Assembly (NCBI GenBank): GCA_014843695.1
Contig: CM026397.1
Span: forward strand, 35,747,586-35,811,585
DNA length: 64,000 bases
Direction: 5' to 3'
Source of the DNA: Archivesica marissinica
Lineage: Eukaryota; Mollusca; Bivalvia; Venerida; Vesicomyidae
Shown here: positions 28,301 through 43,300 of the stretch, one piece after another
Layout of the letters: each line of letters opens with the position of its first letter
Numbering within the stretch: the first letter of the stretch is position 1
The notes under the pieces: generated by a model
What the model saw: only the letters and a program-made list of their open reading frames with translations
Told to the model about the DNA's origin: nothing
Databases searched by the model: none
Translations under genes and position numbers: made by a program

Positions 28301-31300
28301 CTGATAAGAGGGTATTTGCAAAAGTTGTGATTGGCAGGTTAAGTGTTAACAAACTTCACCGAGCCCATAGTACAAAGCCATCCTCGGGCGTTTGTAACGA
28401 ACTCACCGAGCCCATAGTACGAAGCCACCCTCGGGCGTTTATAACGAACTCCACCGAGCCCATAGTATGAAGCCACTCCCAGGCATTTATAGTTGGTTCT
28501 CAAATGATTAAATTGCAAGATTATAGCCATGAGGAACACAATTTAAAAAAATTGCAATAGACTGGTGTACAAGTGTAATCTCTTATCTTCAGATTCGCAA
28601 CCGCTGAGCAAGATAAACGGTAAACCAGTCCTACCAATAATCCATTTCTCCCGCCACTAATATGTGGCATATATGTTGTATTCTGGTGTTGTGTTGTTTA
28701 ATCCGATGCATGTTTATTAATTGTTGTGCTATATATAGAATTACCACTAGTAGTACTGTCATTGAAAATAGGGATTGAAATATTTTTGTTATCTGTTGCA
28801 TCATCCTCTGCTGGTTTCTCTAGATCAATGACTGTGCAACTTATTGCTATGGTGAGAGATTTCATATGTTTTTTATTTACTGTCGGGAGTCATTACTGTC
28901 GGGACTCATTACTGTCGGGTCATTGTTCTAAGTTAACCACATATAGCATTTGAAGAAGGGTTTATTCTAGAGTGGAACAAATGATCAGAAAAGGGGCAGG
29001 ATGGGTCAGAAAAGGGGCAATGTGCATTTTGAGTGGCTATGAGGTGCAGAGGGGCTATTTTCGGATAGTCCCTCGAAAAGTTGGATAAATTACTGTTATT
29101 GATGAAACAGTAAGTAAGGCAGTACATATTGGTGAAACGGGCGGGCTTGTTCTACGATATATATGTATGCCCGCCCGAAGACACCTTTTGAGGCTTATAT
29201 ATAAAAAATAACAAAACAAAATAAAAATAAAAAAGGCAATAGGCTAATGGGCAAAAAGGATGGGGGGGGGGAGGGCAGTATGGCGTGCCCTGTCCTGCCA
29301 TTCTGCTCTAGAAAAAACGTATTTGAACTATCCGTTTATCTCTACATCCGTCTTATCTATCTCTCCATCCGCACCCATGGTACTTATGTGGCCTGGAGAA
29401 CAATAAGTTTACTGTCTAGTGGCCTGGGGTTAGGGGTATAGTGGCTATAAATAGAGAATATTAGGTTACTGTCCTATAAATTTAAATTTATTATGCGAGT
29501 TGGAGAAAATATACACGGCGAGGCACTGCTGTTAGCTTATCTTGTTTCGTTAGCATGCCATGTTAAAATAAATAAAAAATCCATGTTGCTACATGTATGT
29601 ATAATATTTCTGTTCTTCAGATATTCCGAAATACATGATGCTCCTTCGTTAAACCCCTTATCAGAGTAAAACATTGCTTGTATAGGCTCTTTCTAAAACA
29701 TAAATACCATTTAACCCTTTCTTTCATAGAGATTTAGGTTAATATACTATTATATCTCCATACAAACGACATCTATATCATGCAGTGGATAAGTAGTCGC
29801 CATATCTATCCCACCTCCATAGATATTACTGGTACTACATGAGATTCTGGCCTTTATTATGAACATTGGTTGTCAATGTATGTCATATTGGTAATGTCAT
29901 CGAGAGGTGCTTCTATGATGGAAAGGGTTAATATACTTGACTGTCTAACATACACCTGTAACAGTCCTTGTTTGATGTTTTGTGATGTTAGATCTCTCAT
30001 TCTACATTCCGTCCTAGTAGACGTGTATTTTATTACCAGACTCTGACTTGGAAGTTGCTTCCCGTCTTACAGGCAAGTGTTGTGCATTTCTGACACGATT
30101 GTCGGTAACCTTTTTCTGTATGGGCGGACATATTTACGCTAAACTACAACTATGTGTTATGTAATCTTGTGATTCAACTATGCAATATCTAACAAATATA
30201 GTTGAATTTTAATGCCATTCATCAGGTTTAGTTTTCATGATACGGTGTGTTAAATATTTCTCAGATTAATTTACGCACTGTATTTATTGTCATCTCACTG
30301 AAGGTAATAAATGTTTTAAAAAAAATATTTAAAAAAATTCGGATGAACTATTAATTAATCGATAAATTTCAAATTAATGTTGTCTGCTCGAAGCTGTAAA
30401 AATTAAAAACAAGAATTTCCAACCTGGCGATTGCTTTGTGATAAATGGTGGGTAAATATATCTATGGCTGTCCTCTAGATTATGCAAAACTGTGAAGAGT
30501 AGTACTCGTGATGATTAATTAACAAAGGAAAACATAATTTTGGTCAAGACAGGCCTCGATAAATGTTTAATTTCTTACTCGTCCTACTGGGCGAGTGATG
30601 CCACTGTCCCACTCGTCCAGATTGGACTATCACTCGTCCCATGTATTTTAGGAAAATTAAAAATCGTCAGAATTGCACTTTAATTTATTAATAAATGCAA
30701 TTATGTGGCAGCATAAACACATTAAAATATCCTCGGTGATTTCCCATTATCACGCCTGGTAATTATTCCGAAGAAAGTAAAACGGATATTATTTTATTTT
30801 GTTCCTTCGATTTGTATTGGATATTTAGCTGAAATTTTCACTCGTCCGACTGGGCAAGCGACTTGGAATTTCTACTCGTCCAGGTCGAAAAGTCACTCGT
30901 AAATACGAGCGGACGAGTGGATTTGTCGAGCCCTGCAAGACAATCGGTGACAAAACTGTCCCCTGAGGGACTCCTGGATTGTTGAGTAGCATATTTTTCA
31001 AAAATTAAATTCAATAATATCAACATAATTTAATTTTTAATTAATTTCTTTAATAGCTTGCATTTTTCATCTCATTTTATATGCGGGTCTATGAAAAATA
31101 CCACCAAGTTAAGACCAAAGTTTGGTGGTGGGTTTATAGGTGAGATCGGCTTACATGCGAGTATGGATGGTAGCTAACATAACAGATAATGAAATAGTGG
31201 TTTGTTCTCTAACACCTGTTGAGTGGTATGCAAAATTCTTCTGTGTGTTGTACGTTTATTTATCGTTGCTACTGGTTGCCGATATGAGCGACGCCTCCTG

Positions 31301-34300
31301 AAGAGATTAGTCATTTAAGGTTTTTGTTGATAGTGCAATGATACAGACAGAGACCCATTCCAGAGTCTCCTCTGGTTCTTTTACGTGCACGGTGTAAAGC
31401 ACCGACACGAGACCTCGGTTTAAAGTTCCAGCTGAAAGACTGTTAATTTCATTAGGGTCAGACGGGGGAACAAACCTGCAAATTGTTATATGTTTTTTTC
31501 TCATGCATGTACCATTAATAGACTCGACCTGGTGGACACCTCTATTTCCAAACAGTGTTGTTTTTCATAGCATAGTATTCACTTTAACAGATTTTGTGTG
31601 TTCATTTAATTGCGTTTGCTGTTCGTCATGATCGTATTGTCAAGATTGTGTGCGCTAGTTTACGTCTGGCTGTGCTATACAGGTTTTATTAATATAAAAT
31701 AAACAGGATTATAGGTTATTATTTATTCTAACATTACTTGATATTTTATTCCTATAAACAAAGAACAAATCTACTGTTGTTAAATCTGCAATAAACCACG
31801 GTTAGAGCCGGTCTATTGTACGGCTGTTGAATTTTACCCCTCCGACAAAATAACACACAAATTTATTCATTTGTAACATTATGTTGGGCTTCATGTTAGA
31901 CTGGAAATGATATTTTTCTTGCCGTTCTATCATTTAGTTACCATTAAATCTTTGCATGCTCTGTAAAATTAAGGCTATAAATAGTTCCAAATAATTGTAG
32001 CAGACGACAATTCATTAATCTGTTTTTCTTATTTGAAACTGAAAGCTCTTGAAATATGTCATGGAATTTCATTAGAATTGTCATTAAAAACGACATGAAT
32101 CTAATGAAATTCCATGGCATATAACGACACGAATCTAATGAAATTCCATGGCATAACAACATAAATCTAATGAAATTCCATGACATGACAACATAAATCT
32201 AATGAAATTCCATGACAATGACAACATAAATCTAATGAAATTCCATGACATATAACAACACAAATCTAATGAAATTCCATGACATATAACAACACAAATC
32301 TAATGAAATTCCATGACATATGACAACATGAATCTAATGCAATTCCATGACATATAATGACATGAATCTAATGAAATTCCATGACATATAACAACACAAA
32401 TCTAATGAAATTCCATGACATATAACAACACAAATCTAATGAAATTCCATGACATATGACAACGCGAATCTAATGAAATTTCATGACATATAACAACACT
32501 AATCTAATGAAATTCCATGACATATACAACACAAATCTAATGAAATTACATGACATATAACGGCACAGATCTAATGAAATTCCATGACATGTAACAACAC
32601 GAATCTAATGAAATTACATGACATATAACAACACGTATCTAATGAAATTACATGACATATAACAACACGAATCTAATGAAATTACATGATATAACAACAT
32701 GAATCTAATGAAATTCCATGATATAGCAACATGAATCTAATGAAATTCCATGACATATAACAACACAAATCTAATGAAATTACATGACATATAACAACAC
32801 GAATCTAATGAAATTCCATGACATATTTGACTGTTATTTTTACCGCTAGCGTGCAAAGAGTTAATTTAGTTATACATTTGTTTAATTAGATTTTATCTAC
32901 AGCAGGGTTATTATCTAAATGTCTTGTGTTTCTCACACCCTTAACATACCTGTAGATGGATTTTACCCCCCTCCCCAAGTTATAATATGACTTTATAATG
33001 TAGAACTTAATCCTGTGCATGCTGAGTAAATAAAATCATATTTGCAAACAACATAGATCCAGATCAGCCACAGGATCTATGTTGTTTGCTATTCAGCCAA
33101 TTGTTTCAGCTCCACTTTCCAAATAGTAAACAGCATAGAGCCTGATCAGATGGCACATTCTGTGCCGTCCGTCTGATCTGGCTCTATACTGTTTGCAATA
33201 GTGATTTTATCTGCCGCTAGCATGCAAAGGATTAATATGTGTTTCAACCAACTTCTTTGTTAGACCTGTTTATGTTAGATGGACTTTTGTTTCACTACCT
33301 ACAAGCTTGAGAAATACATACCAGGCTCTTGATTCCTGGCTTGTGTTTGTACATATTTTTCGTGTTGATATCTAGGACTGTGGAAAATCATTACATATAT
33401 GATAGTCTATGTTAAGATAGAATAAATATTTCACTATGACATTTCTGTATAATTAAAAGGATTCAGCTGGCCTGCGGAAGGTCGGTGGTTCTACTGGGTG
33501 TCCAGCTGTGCCTGAAATACTGCTCAAATAGAAATAGGTGCCCCTGGGCCTTCCACCAATAATAGCTGGAGAGTCGCCATATAACCTAAGCTGTGTGCGA
33601 CGTTAAACCCCAGAACAAATAAATACATAACTATTAGTTAAACAGACATATCCAGTGGTTAATACGTTGGACTGGTAATCCAAGGATCTCATATTCGATA
33701 CCCCGCCTGACTCTAATAAAATTAAGTCTTTCAGTGAGTACCACTGTAACCTATCATCACTGATGGTCACGGGTTCGAGCCCCGCTCAGGCCGTGTCTCA
33801 TTTATATGAGAAAGTTGGCAGTTTCTTACGGAGGTTGGTGCACCCAAGTACTGATTAACCGCTGGAGCCTGCCCAGGAAAGGTATTGTTAGGTAAACTGC
33901 CTGCCGGCGATATAGCCCGAAATGGTGCTGATGCAGGCGTAAAACCCGAAATATAACATAACATAACTTTCAGTGAGACTTTAAACCGAGGTCTCGTGTC
34001 GGTGCTGTACACCGTGAACGTAAAAGAACCAGAGGAGACTCGGTCTATATCATTGCATTATCCTCCAAAAATCTAAAATCTCTTCACTGAAGGTCTTCAG
34101 AAGGCGTCGCTCATATGGGCAACCGACGTGACGATAAATAAACGTAAAAACACACTATTAGTTAAAGCTATTTCAATAACACCCAGTGTGAAAACATGAA
34201 CACTGTTGTCATTGGATCAATGTTTATAGACCCACCATGTTGCTGTAGAAAGATGGCGCTTTAAATTCTTAATGTCATGAAATAAATTAAGTGTTGTGGA

Positions 34301-37300
34301 TTTTAACTGCGAATGCTATGATATGAACAATAGAAATGTCATGCCTTGTAGTATATACATTTTTTAAGAGATGAATAAAATTCCTGAACAAAGAGAGCCA
34401 TTATTGTTGGCACAATGTTTATTAACGCTTTCAACACCACAGACCTCCAAGTTGGCTTAAAAAAGTGTAGATCCAGATGAGCCGGCTCATGATCAGGATC
34501 TGCACTTTTTGCCAGTAATATTAATATTTTTAGACAAAAATACCCATTTTGATAAATGAACTGGTCCATCTGTAATTTTCTTATTAATTTATTTGGTATA
34601 AGAATATGATGGACCAGTCCATGTCAGTTACTTGGTGTTGAATGGGTTAAGCATCATTACATGTCTGAATGTTCTTTGTAACATAATGAGTTGGAATGTT
34701 GATGGTTTGGTTGTGAGACATTGCAGTAGCTAGCTGAGATATCAACTGCATGTTTATTAATAATATTTTTAAATGCTCATTTTCGTGTGTCGCCAGCCTT
34801 ATTGTGGTGTTATTTGCTTTGGTGAACTGTGAAGTTTTACATCAATGCTATGAGTTAATTAGCATTGTGTTTGGTATTGCGCTTTCCATTGAGTTATGTA
34901 CACATATATATGTCGTATTTTGTTGTTTATTAATATTTTTGAGTTTTTGATAAACTTACTGTGGTATTTATTCCGGGTATTTACATTTACATTTTTTAAA
35001 ATATTATTTTTTGTCCTTTGTGTTGATATATTGTGTGGTATTTTAAAACATGAAACTATTAAACAGTTTTAAACTTGACTGTTGTTCTCAATATGAAGCA
35101 AGGTATTGTTGTACATTATGGCTTGTTGTAAATGTACAGCTGTTCTACTATAAGTGTAGAGCTTGTTGTAAATGTACAGCAGTGCTACTCTACATGTGTA
35201 GCTTGTTGTAAATGTACAGCTGTTCTACTCTACATGTATAGGTAGTTGTAAATGTACAGCTGTGCTACTTTACATGTATAGCTAGTTGTAAATGTACAGC
35301 TGTGCTACTTTACATGTATAGCTAGTTGTAAATGTACAGCTGTGCTACTCTATATTTGTAGCTTGTTGTAAATGTACAGCTGTTCTACTATACATGTATA
35401 GCTAGTTGTAAATGTACAGCTGTGCTACTCTACATTTGTAGCTAGTTGTAAATGTACAGCTGTTCTACTATACATGTATAGCTAGTTGTAAATGTACAGC
35501 TGTGCTACTCTACTTTTGTAGCTAGTTGTAAATGTACAGCTGTTCTACTATACGTGTATAGCTAGTTGTAAATGTACAACTGTTCTACTATACGTGTATA
35601 GCTAGTTGTAAATGTACAGCTGTGCTACTCTACATGTATAGCCAGTTGTAAATGTACAGCTGTGCTACTCTACATGTATATCTTGTTGTAAATGTACAGT
35701 TGTGCTACTCTACATGTATAGGTAGTTGTAAATGTACAGCTGTTCTACTCTACATGTATATCTCGTTGTAAATGTACAGCTGTTCTACTCTACATGTATA
35801 TCTCGTTGTAAATGTACAGCAGTGCTACTCTACATGTATAGCTTGTTGTAAATGTACAGCTGTGCTACTCTACATGTATATCTTGTTGTAAATGTACAGC
35901 TGTGCTACTATACACGTATAGCTAGTTGTAAATGTACAGCTGTTCTACTCTACATGTATAGCTTGTTGTAAATGTACAGCTGTTCTACTATACATGTATA
36001 GCTAGTTGTAAATGTACAGCTGTGCTACTCTACATGTATATCTCAGGGTATAAAGCTAGATATTCACGATAGGGAGATGATTGTTGGCTTATTCTACTCT
36101 ATATTCCTTATGAAAACCCTTCTCCCTCAGCTCAAAGTAGAGAGAATTGAGGGAAGTTTGAGACTATTCCCATAAATGCTCCTCTAGCTACAGCTAATGA
36201 TGTAGGAAAGTAAAGTGAAATGAAAGGAGAATAAATTAAATTTTAACATAAGAGTAAACTGTTTCTGCCATTGACAGTTACAGGATATAGAGATGACAAT
36301 GATACTTATAAAATATCTTATAAGCATTTTGTTGACTTCATCTTACTTTAGAAACACTGAAACACAAATTATAAAGGTGCTGAATTTATTGTTTCCACTA
36401 CTCTCTGTTAATGAATGTTTATTGTTTGCAGCACCTATGTGACCGGTGGAGGAAGTGGTCCTGGGGATATGTACAACTCCATAGACAAGGCTTACCTCCT
36501 CCTTGGCATGACAAACCCACTGGATCCAGCATCTGGAGGTCAGTAAACTGATGCATTTATTATATATAAATGAAATGATTTAGTGATTTTAAATCTTCTG
36601 ATTCATTCCACACCAGCATAAAACTGCTGAGAGATATATGTCTGCTTTTGACCATTCGCCTGTGTTCATTCAAACCCCACCAACATTAAAATGCTGAGAG
36701 ATATCTGTCCATTGCTGACCATTCGCCTGTGTTCATTCAAACCCCACCAACATTAAACTGCTGGGAGATATCTGTCCACTGCTGACCATTAGGTCACATG
36801 GCTTATTCGAAATATCGGTCATTTGTTAAGGTATAGCAGGGCATCGAACCTGCAACCCCTGGAATACAAGTACAACTTGTTAAACACTGGACCAATACAA
36901 TTACTCTTCTGGGTCTAGTATTATTATAACATGTGGTATATTAACAAGTGCTTCTCTTGGATTGACTGGTGAGGACATTAATCTGTACTTATTGAGGTAA
37001 TATTTCCGTTTATTTTATCTACAAAGGTGGAGGAGGAGGAGGAGGAGGAGGAGGAGGAGGGATACCACCCTTGAACTTTGGTGGCGACTACGGCGGGGGT
37101 CAAATGCGGGGGTCACCTACACCAAGAGTCACATTTGCAGATGGTCCGCCTTCCACGTAAGTTTTATATAGATCAGTGTTGTCATGTGTTTGTTATAATA
37201 TAGCTGTTCCTTTACAGTTCTGTATCACTAAATTCTCCAGCTTTATTTCTATGTATTTACATTGTTGTTATTATGCTCGCCATGTTGAGCTCCTTCCAGT

Positions 37301-40300
37301 CAACTACGCTTACATTATGCGGCGCTCCGATTAGCTCAGTGGTTAGCGCACTCGCTTCTCACCAATGCGACCCGGGTTCGATCCTCTGACCGGGAAGTTG
37401 TCGCCAGATCGGACAGGTGGGTTTTCTCCAGGTATTCCGGTTTCCTCCCACATGAATGACCACGTATACGCTTTCATCCGTTTAAACTTTACATTCTTGT
37501 AGACGCAGTTGTCCTTGAGACGTTGCTGATTGGTTAAAGTTGTTGTTTGATGTCACAAATCGCGCGCTTTTTCTATTCCGTTGTCAACACCATGTGGTGC
37601 ATTAGTTATGTTGTTCCATTAATTGAAACAACATATATACATGTTGTACCATTTATGCTCATTTGCAGTCTTAGAGCCCTCAGAAAATGCAATGTAAATT
37701 TAAGGAATATAATCAACCCGTGTTTAGTGTATTTGGGGTATACAATACATTTGGTCTATACATATTTATGGTCTGCCTCCGTGGTCGAGTGGTTACGGTC
37801 GCTGACTTGTATACCACTGTAACCTATCATCACTGATGGTCACGGGTTCGAGCCCGCTCAGACCGTGTCTCATTTATATGAAAAAGTTGGCAGTTTCTTA
37901 CGGAGGTTGGTGCACCCAAGTACTGGTTAACCGCTGGAGCCTGCCCAGGAAAGGTGTTGTTAGGTAAACTGCCCGCCGGCGATATAGCCCAAAATGTTGC
38001 TGATGCAGGCGTAAAACCCAAAATATAACATAAAAATTATACATATTTATTCCACTCAGTAATATATATTCACAAAACAATACATGTACACAAAAATCAA
38101 AGAAGTAAGTATTATAGGAAAGTATTAAAATGGAAGCAGAGCTTATATAGTTTCTCTCCTTGCAGTTCAAAATACACAGTAATATATTGGACGGTGTGGA
38201 ACTAATACATGTATACCAAGTGTGCATATTGCCTAGAAATGACAGAAATGTAATACCGGCAAGAATGCAGAAGAAAGACATACATTTGTTGTGTTTAAAA
38301 TGTAAACGGCGCAAATGTATTGTATACCGCAATAAGCGAAACACAGCTTGATTTTATTCCATACATATATACCAACCATAGCCAAACAGCTGACCTCCTC
38401 ACTCAGTTCACATATTACTACAACAATGCATTTAAATTTACAGCAGCAGACGGCGGGACAGGAGTCAAGAACGAATATCACCGTATCAGTTTCGTAGTGA
38501 TGACGATGTAAGGTCAAAGTCAAGGACAGAAACACAGAATTATGGTGCAGAATTGGAAAGACAGGTATGTGTTAGTTTAAACATTATTTATTTATGTATT
38601 TGTACATGTAATCAAGAAATGAACATTTTACATATAATTTAACAGCAGTAGACTGAAAGGGATTAGAGAACGAAAGAAAACTTATATAGTTCTTGGGTAC
38701 TTTAGACTTATGACATTTGTTGAGGCAATGGGTTTTTTATCTCATTTTTGAATGAAACTCAGAGCTCAATTTGAGATTAACTCCATTAATAATCATACAA
38801 GAATACACTGATGGACAAGAATAACATAGGAAGTTTGTTTATCAGCTTTTCTATGGTTTATAATGTAAATAATTGTTATATTAAAACAAATAAACCAAAC
38901 AAAGACATAAAAGGTAAAAAAGAAAAAAATCAACTTGTTTTGCTTGTTTCTCATCCATAAGTCGATCTAGTACTTTCATCACATTTCTGGATGAGAAAAT
39001 GGGCGACTTATGGCCGGGAATATACGGTAATTGAATGCTCTTATAAACAGATGACGCAAATTGGAAAGTGATCCAAAGTTATTATTTTAACACATTTTGA
39101 GAAATAACCTCATTTTTTGTTTGAACATGGTCAGTGTAAAAAACTGTTTCTAATTTATCTCTTGTTTTAACATTCTCGAATTATGGTTTAAAATAAAAAA
39201 CTATATATTAACCAATATCTCTTGATGATGAAAAAGTGTACTTAGCTCACAAATTTTGCTCAATGGGTCTGATCTACTACTAACTACACATTTCAGATTC
39301 AAGAAAAGAGAACGCAGAAAATGAAGGAAAAACAAGAGCAAGAAAGGTATAGTTTATACAAATTTATTTTAGCTCGATTGCAAAACAACTTTTTACAACG
39401 TTATATTAATCGCTCTTGAGACCTCAATCCTGATGGAATCCATCGCCATGAGGGCGAGAGAAGAGGCGGTGAGTAATTGAAGCGCCTCGCCTAAGGGCAC
39501 AATCGTAATGGCTACAGCTGGAAGCAAACTCCAGGCCTTTCGCACCTGAAGTGAATGCACTATCACTGCACTATCACGACTTTCAAGGTATTGTGTATGG
39601 TTTGGAATACAGAGTTACAGTACCAATTGTTGTAAAACACCAATTGTTGTAAACACCGATTGTTGTGAAACACCAATTGTTGTAAAACACCGATTGTTGT
39701 AAAACACCGATTGTTGTGAAACACCAATTGTTGTAAAACACTGATTGATGTAAAACACCGATTGTTGTAAAACACCGATTGTTGTAAAACACCGATTGAT
39801 GTAAAACACCGATTGTTGTAAAACACCGATTGATGTAAAACACCGATTGTTGTTAAACACCGATTGTTGTAAAACACCGATTGTTGTAAAACACCGATTG
39901 TTGTTAAACACCGATTGTTGTAAAACACCGATTGTTGTAAAACACCGATTGTTGTAAAACACCGATTGTTGTAAAACACCGATTGTTGTTAAACACCGAT
40001 TGTTGTAAAACACCGATTGTTGTTAAACACCGATTGTTGTAAATCAGCTTAGTGTTGATGTATACGGGTTAGTTTTGTAGACTAGGCAGAACATGAATGT
40101 CTTTGCATTCTTGTTGTAAGTCATTGCTATAATGAGACATATAAATCAATTAATATGGTTTTAAATTTAAACCCATGCACTCGTCGGTGGTCATATATAT
40201 GCTGCCAGTTCATACAGGCGAACATACATGTAGCCAAGTTTCCACGAACCCCATTATTTAAATCTCATTAATGATCTATGAATTCTATCTGCTTCATTGT

Positions 40301-43300
40301 TTCACTGTTGCTAAGCGCCAGGAGATCTCTTACTCTCGTGAGACTAGAATAGTATCTTGATGTTAATCCCTACTACTCAGAATTATGGGTAAGGTGGAAA
40401 CCAGCCAATCAGTATCGACTATTTGTTTTGATTGTATCTAGGCAACAGTGAACCAATCATTTATGCTGCTACTTCAACTCTATTAAGCAGCCACCTACCT
40501 GTGTTGACCAGCCACTTTCTGTGCTTCCCATGACTGGCTGCTTAACACAGGTTTGACTGTAATATAGAATGCAAATAAACTAAATTAAAAATAAAAATAT
40601 GTACTAGTTGAACCAAGAACACCCTTCGAATCTTATATTTATAAGCAATTACCAAACTCTAGATGGATAATACAGGGGTCATTCTAGAGGGCGATGTGGG
40701 CGAAATTGTCGCCCTAGGGACCCTGACTTCGCCCACTTCTCCCTAAAATATTTTTTTTTGTGTTTTACTATTTTCAAACAAAATGTTGTCTAGTAAGATA
40801 CACTGGCCCATTATAAAGCACTCCTTCTATTTAAATGTTGTATTTAATGGTTGTACTGTGCATTTTAACTAGGATGGCAACGAATGGTGATTGTGATATT
40901 CGAATATTCGGATGATCTTCCGAACGAATATTCGCAAATTTCTCCAACTTTCGATTTCCACTTTACTCTTGCATCGCGGACAAGTAACACCGTTCTATTG
41001 AAAGTGGTGGCATGTTAGAATTATGTAAACGTGAAGTCTACTGTCAGCGTTTTAAATATGCGGCTTGTGTTGATTGATAAACAACTCCGCTTGTTGACTT
41101 TGTGGGTTTGTGAAAATAAAATTTCGCTCTCTGAATGGGGATAAGTTTGAAAAAATAAACTAATTTAAATTACAACAATTTTAATTAGTGAACACAATCT
41201 CTTTATATTAGATTGGAACAAACAAATAAACAAACACAAACAAATAGAACACATTTACATTATATTCTGAGTCCCGTAGAGCTGGCCATTCTATTTAACA
41301 ACACTAGTTAGTGTCACCTACATGCATGTCACACCCCTTAGGCAGCTTGTTTTTATTCAAGAATATGATGCTGTCCACAAAACGGCAGTCGTTTGTACCT
41401 AGGATCTAAGAGACTAGCCAGCATTGGTGTAGTCCTGGCAGCATCATAAGACGAGGGTTTGAACCGACAAACTAATTCCCCACTTATGGTCCCCTTTACT
41501 CTAACTACCACTGAACTTAGTTAGTTAGTACCTGTAAAACAAAATGCTTCTCAGTTTGTGTCCGGTCAAATAGACTGAATTAATCAAGTAGTGACCCCTG
41601 TAAGGTGTAACATGTCATCACCCTCCTTTGTTATTTGGAGCCAAATCGCGAAGGCATTTCGCACATTCGGGCACGCATTGGATCATTCTTTGTTTTCGAA
41701 ACTTAATTGATTGAAATTTAAACAAACATATATATCCTTTTACGTTATGATTTAACTGCAATTTATTAAAATTTGATTTGAATTTTTTTTTAATATTCGA
41801 ATATGGTTTTAATATTCGAATATTCGGATGTTCGAACGAATATTCGAATATTCGAACATTCGTTGCCATCCCTAATTTTAACCCTATTTTGCAGAAGTAT
41901 ATTAAAGAACACCATTTAGGGAAGTGATCACGCGCTTTCTCACTTCTCCCAAAAATTCTGACCTAGAATGAACCCTGATAATATACATGTAATATCAATG
42001 ATAATGCTGCTGCAGAAACGTATCATTCACTATGTTATATGTTTTATCTGTAGATATGAGAAAAAGTTAGAGGCCGACATACAGAACTATAACCCGTTTG
42101 GTCGATCAGGCGGTGGGGCCCCTGTCAGAGATGGACAAGGCAATGCTATAGGTATATAATAATAATAGTGTTTTACGTTTATTTATCGACACTACCGGCT
42201 ACTGCGTTGCCCATACGAGCGATGCCTCCTGAAGAGATTAGTCATTTTAGATTTTGGAGGATAGTGCAATGATACAGACTGAGACCCATTTCAGAGTCTC
42301 CTCTTGTTCTTTTATGTGCACAGTGTAAAGCACTGACACAAGACCTTGGTTTAAGAGGTCCCATCTGAAGGACAGTTAATGTCATTAGGATCAGACGGGG
42401 CGGTTGAGGTCGGACCTGTAATATAATAATAGTAATAATAAAGTGTTTATTTATAGTGGTAACACCGATGGAATGTGTACATTGTTCTCGGAGTTCTCTA
42501 AGATATAACATTTGCATGAAATGCCAGAGTGAGACCAAAAGAAAAACATTATCAGTCTATCATACTATCTTACCAGTGTAATTAGATATACAGTGCAGGT
42601 AGATATGGAAACTGATGTCGGTAGATATGGGGATTGATGTCGGTAGATATGGAAACTGATGTCAGTAGATATGGAGATTGATGTCGGTAGATATGGAAAC
42701 TGATGTCAGTAGATATGGGGATTGATGTCGGTAGATATGGAAACTGATGTCGGTAGATATGGAGATTGATGTCGGTAGATATGGAGTTGATGTCGGTAGA
42801 TATGGAGATTGATGTCGGTAGATATGGAGATTGATGTCGGTAGATATGGAGATTGATGTCGGTAGATATGGAGATTGATGTCGGTAGATATGGGGATTGA
42901 TGTCGGTAGATATGGAGATTGATGTCGGTAGATATGGAGATTGATGTCGGTAGATATGAAGATTGATGTCGGTAGATATGAAGATTGATGTCGTATACAA
43001 TATATATAATTACAGCCAATTTACGGACACTGCAGAAGGGTGGCCCGGACTCGTACCAATCGCCTAGACGGGATCATTCTCCAGTCCACATATCCCCACG
43101 AGACGACAAAATCGGTCCCCCACCAGCTCAACAGACTGCATTAGGAGATAAAACTTATGCCAGAGGCGGTTATGGAATATTTGGCTTGCCAAAGGTAATA
43201 CACGCAGATGGATAATAGTGCATCCCTCCCCTGCCTACAATACCAGCCATGGATGAAGTATTCACGTTAGAGAGAGAGATGGTTGCTGTTATAGTCCTAT

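Noticed and set aside
34750..34950. Small hydrophobic open frame as a secreted or membrane peptide
   Set aside because: AT-rich chance frame in a long intron with no signal of splicing, conservation or context.
35096..36045. CRISPR-like regular array
   Set aside because: Head-to-tail units without unique spacers, in a eukaryotic intron; the same holds for all other arrays here.
39563..40013. Reverse-strand open frames with [15 protein letters not shown] repeats
   Set aside because: Translation of the 17-bp array in shifting frames; no independent support.
42582..43019. Reverse-strand [13 protein letters not shown] repeat frames
   Set aside because: A product of the 22-bp array; all three frames appear in turn.
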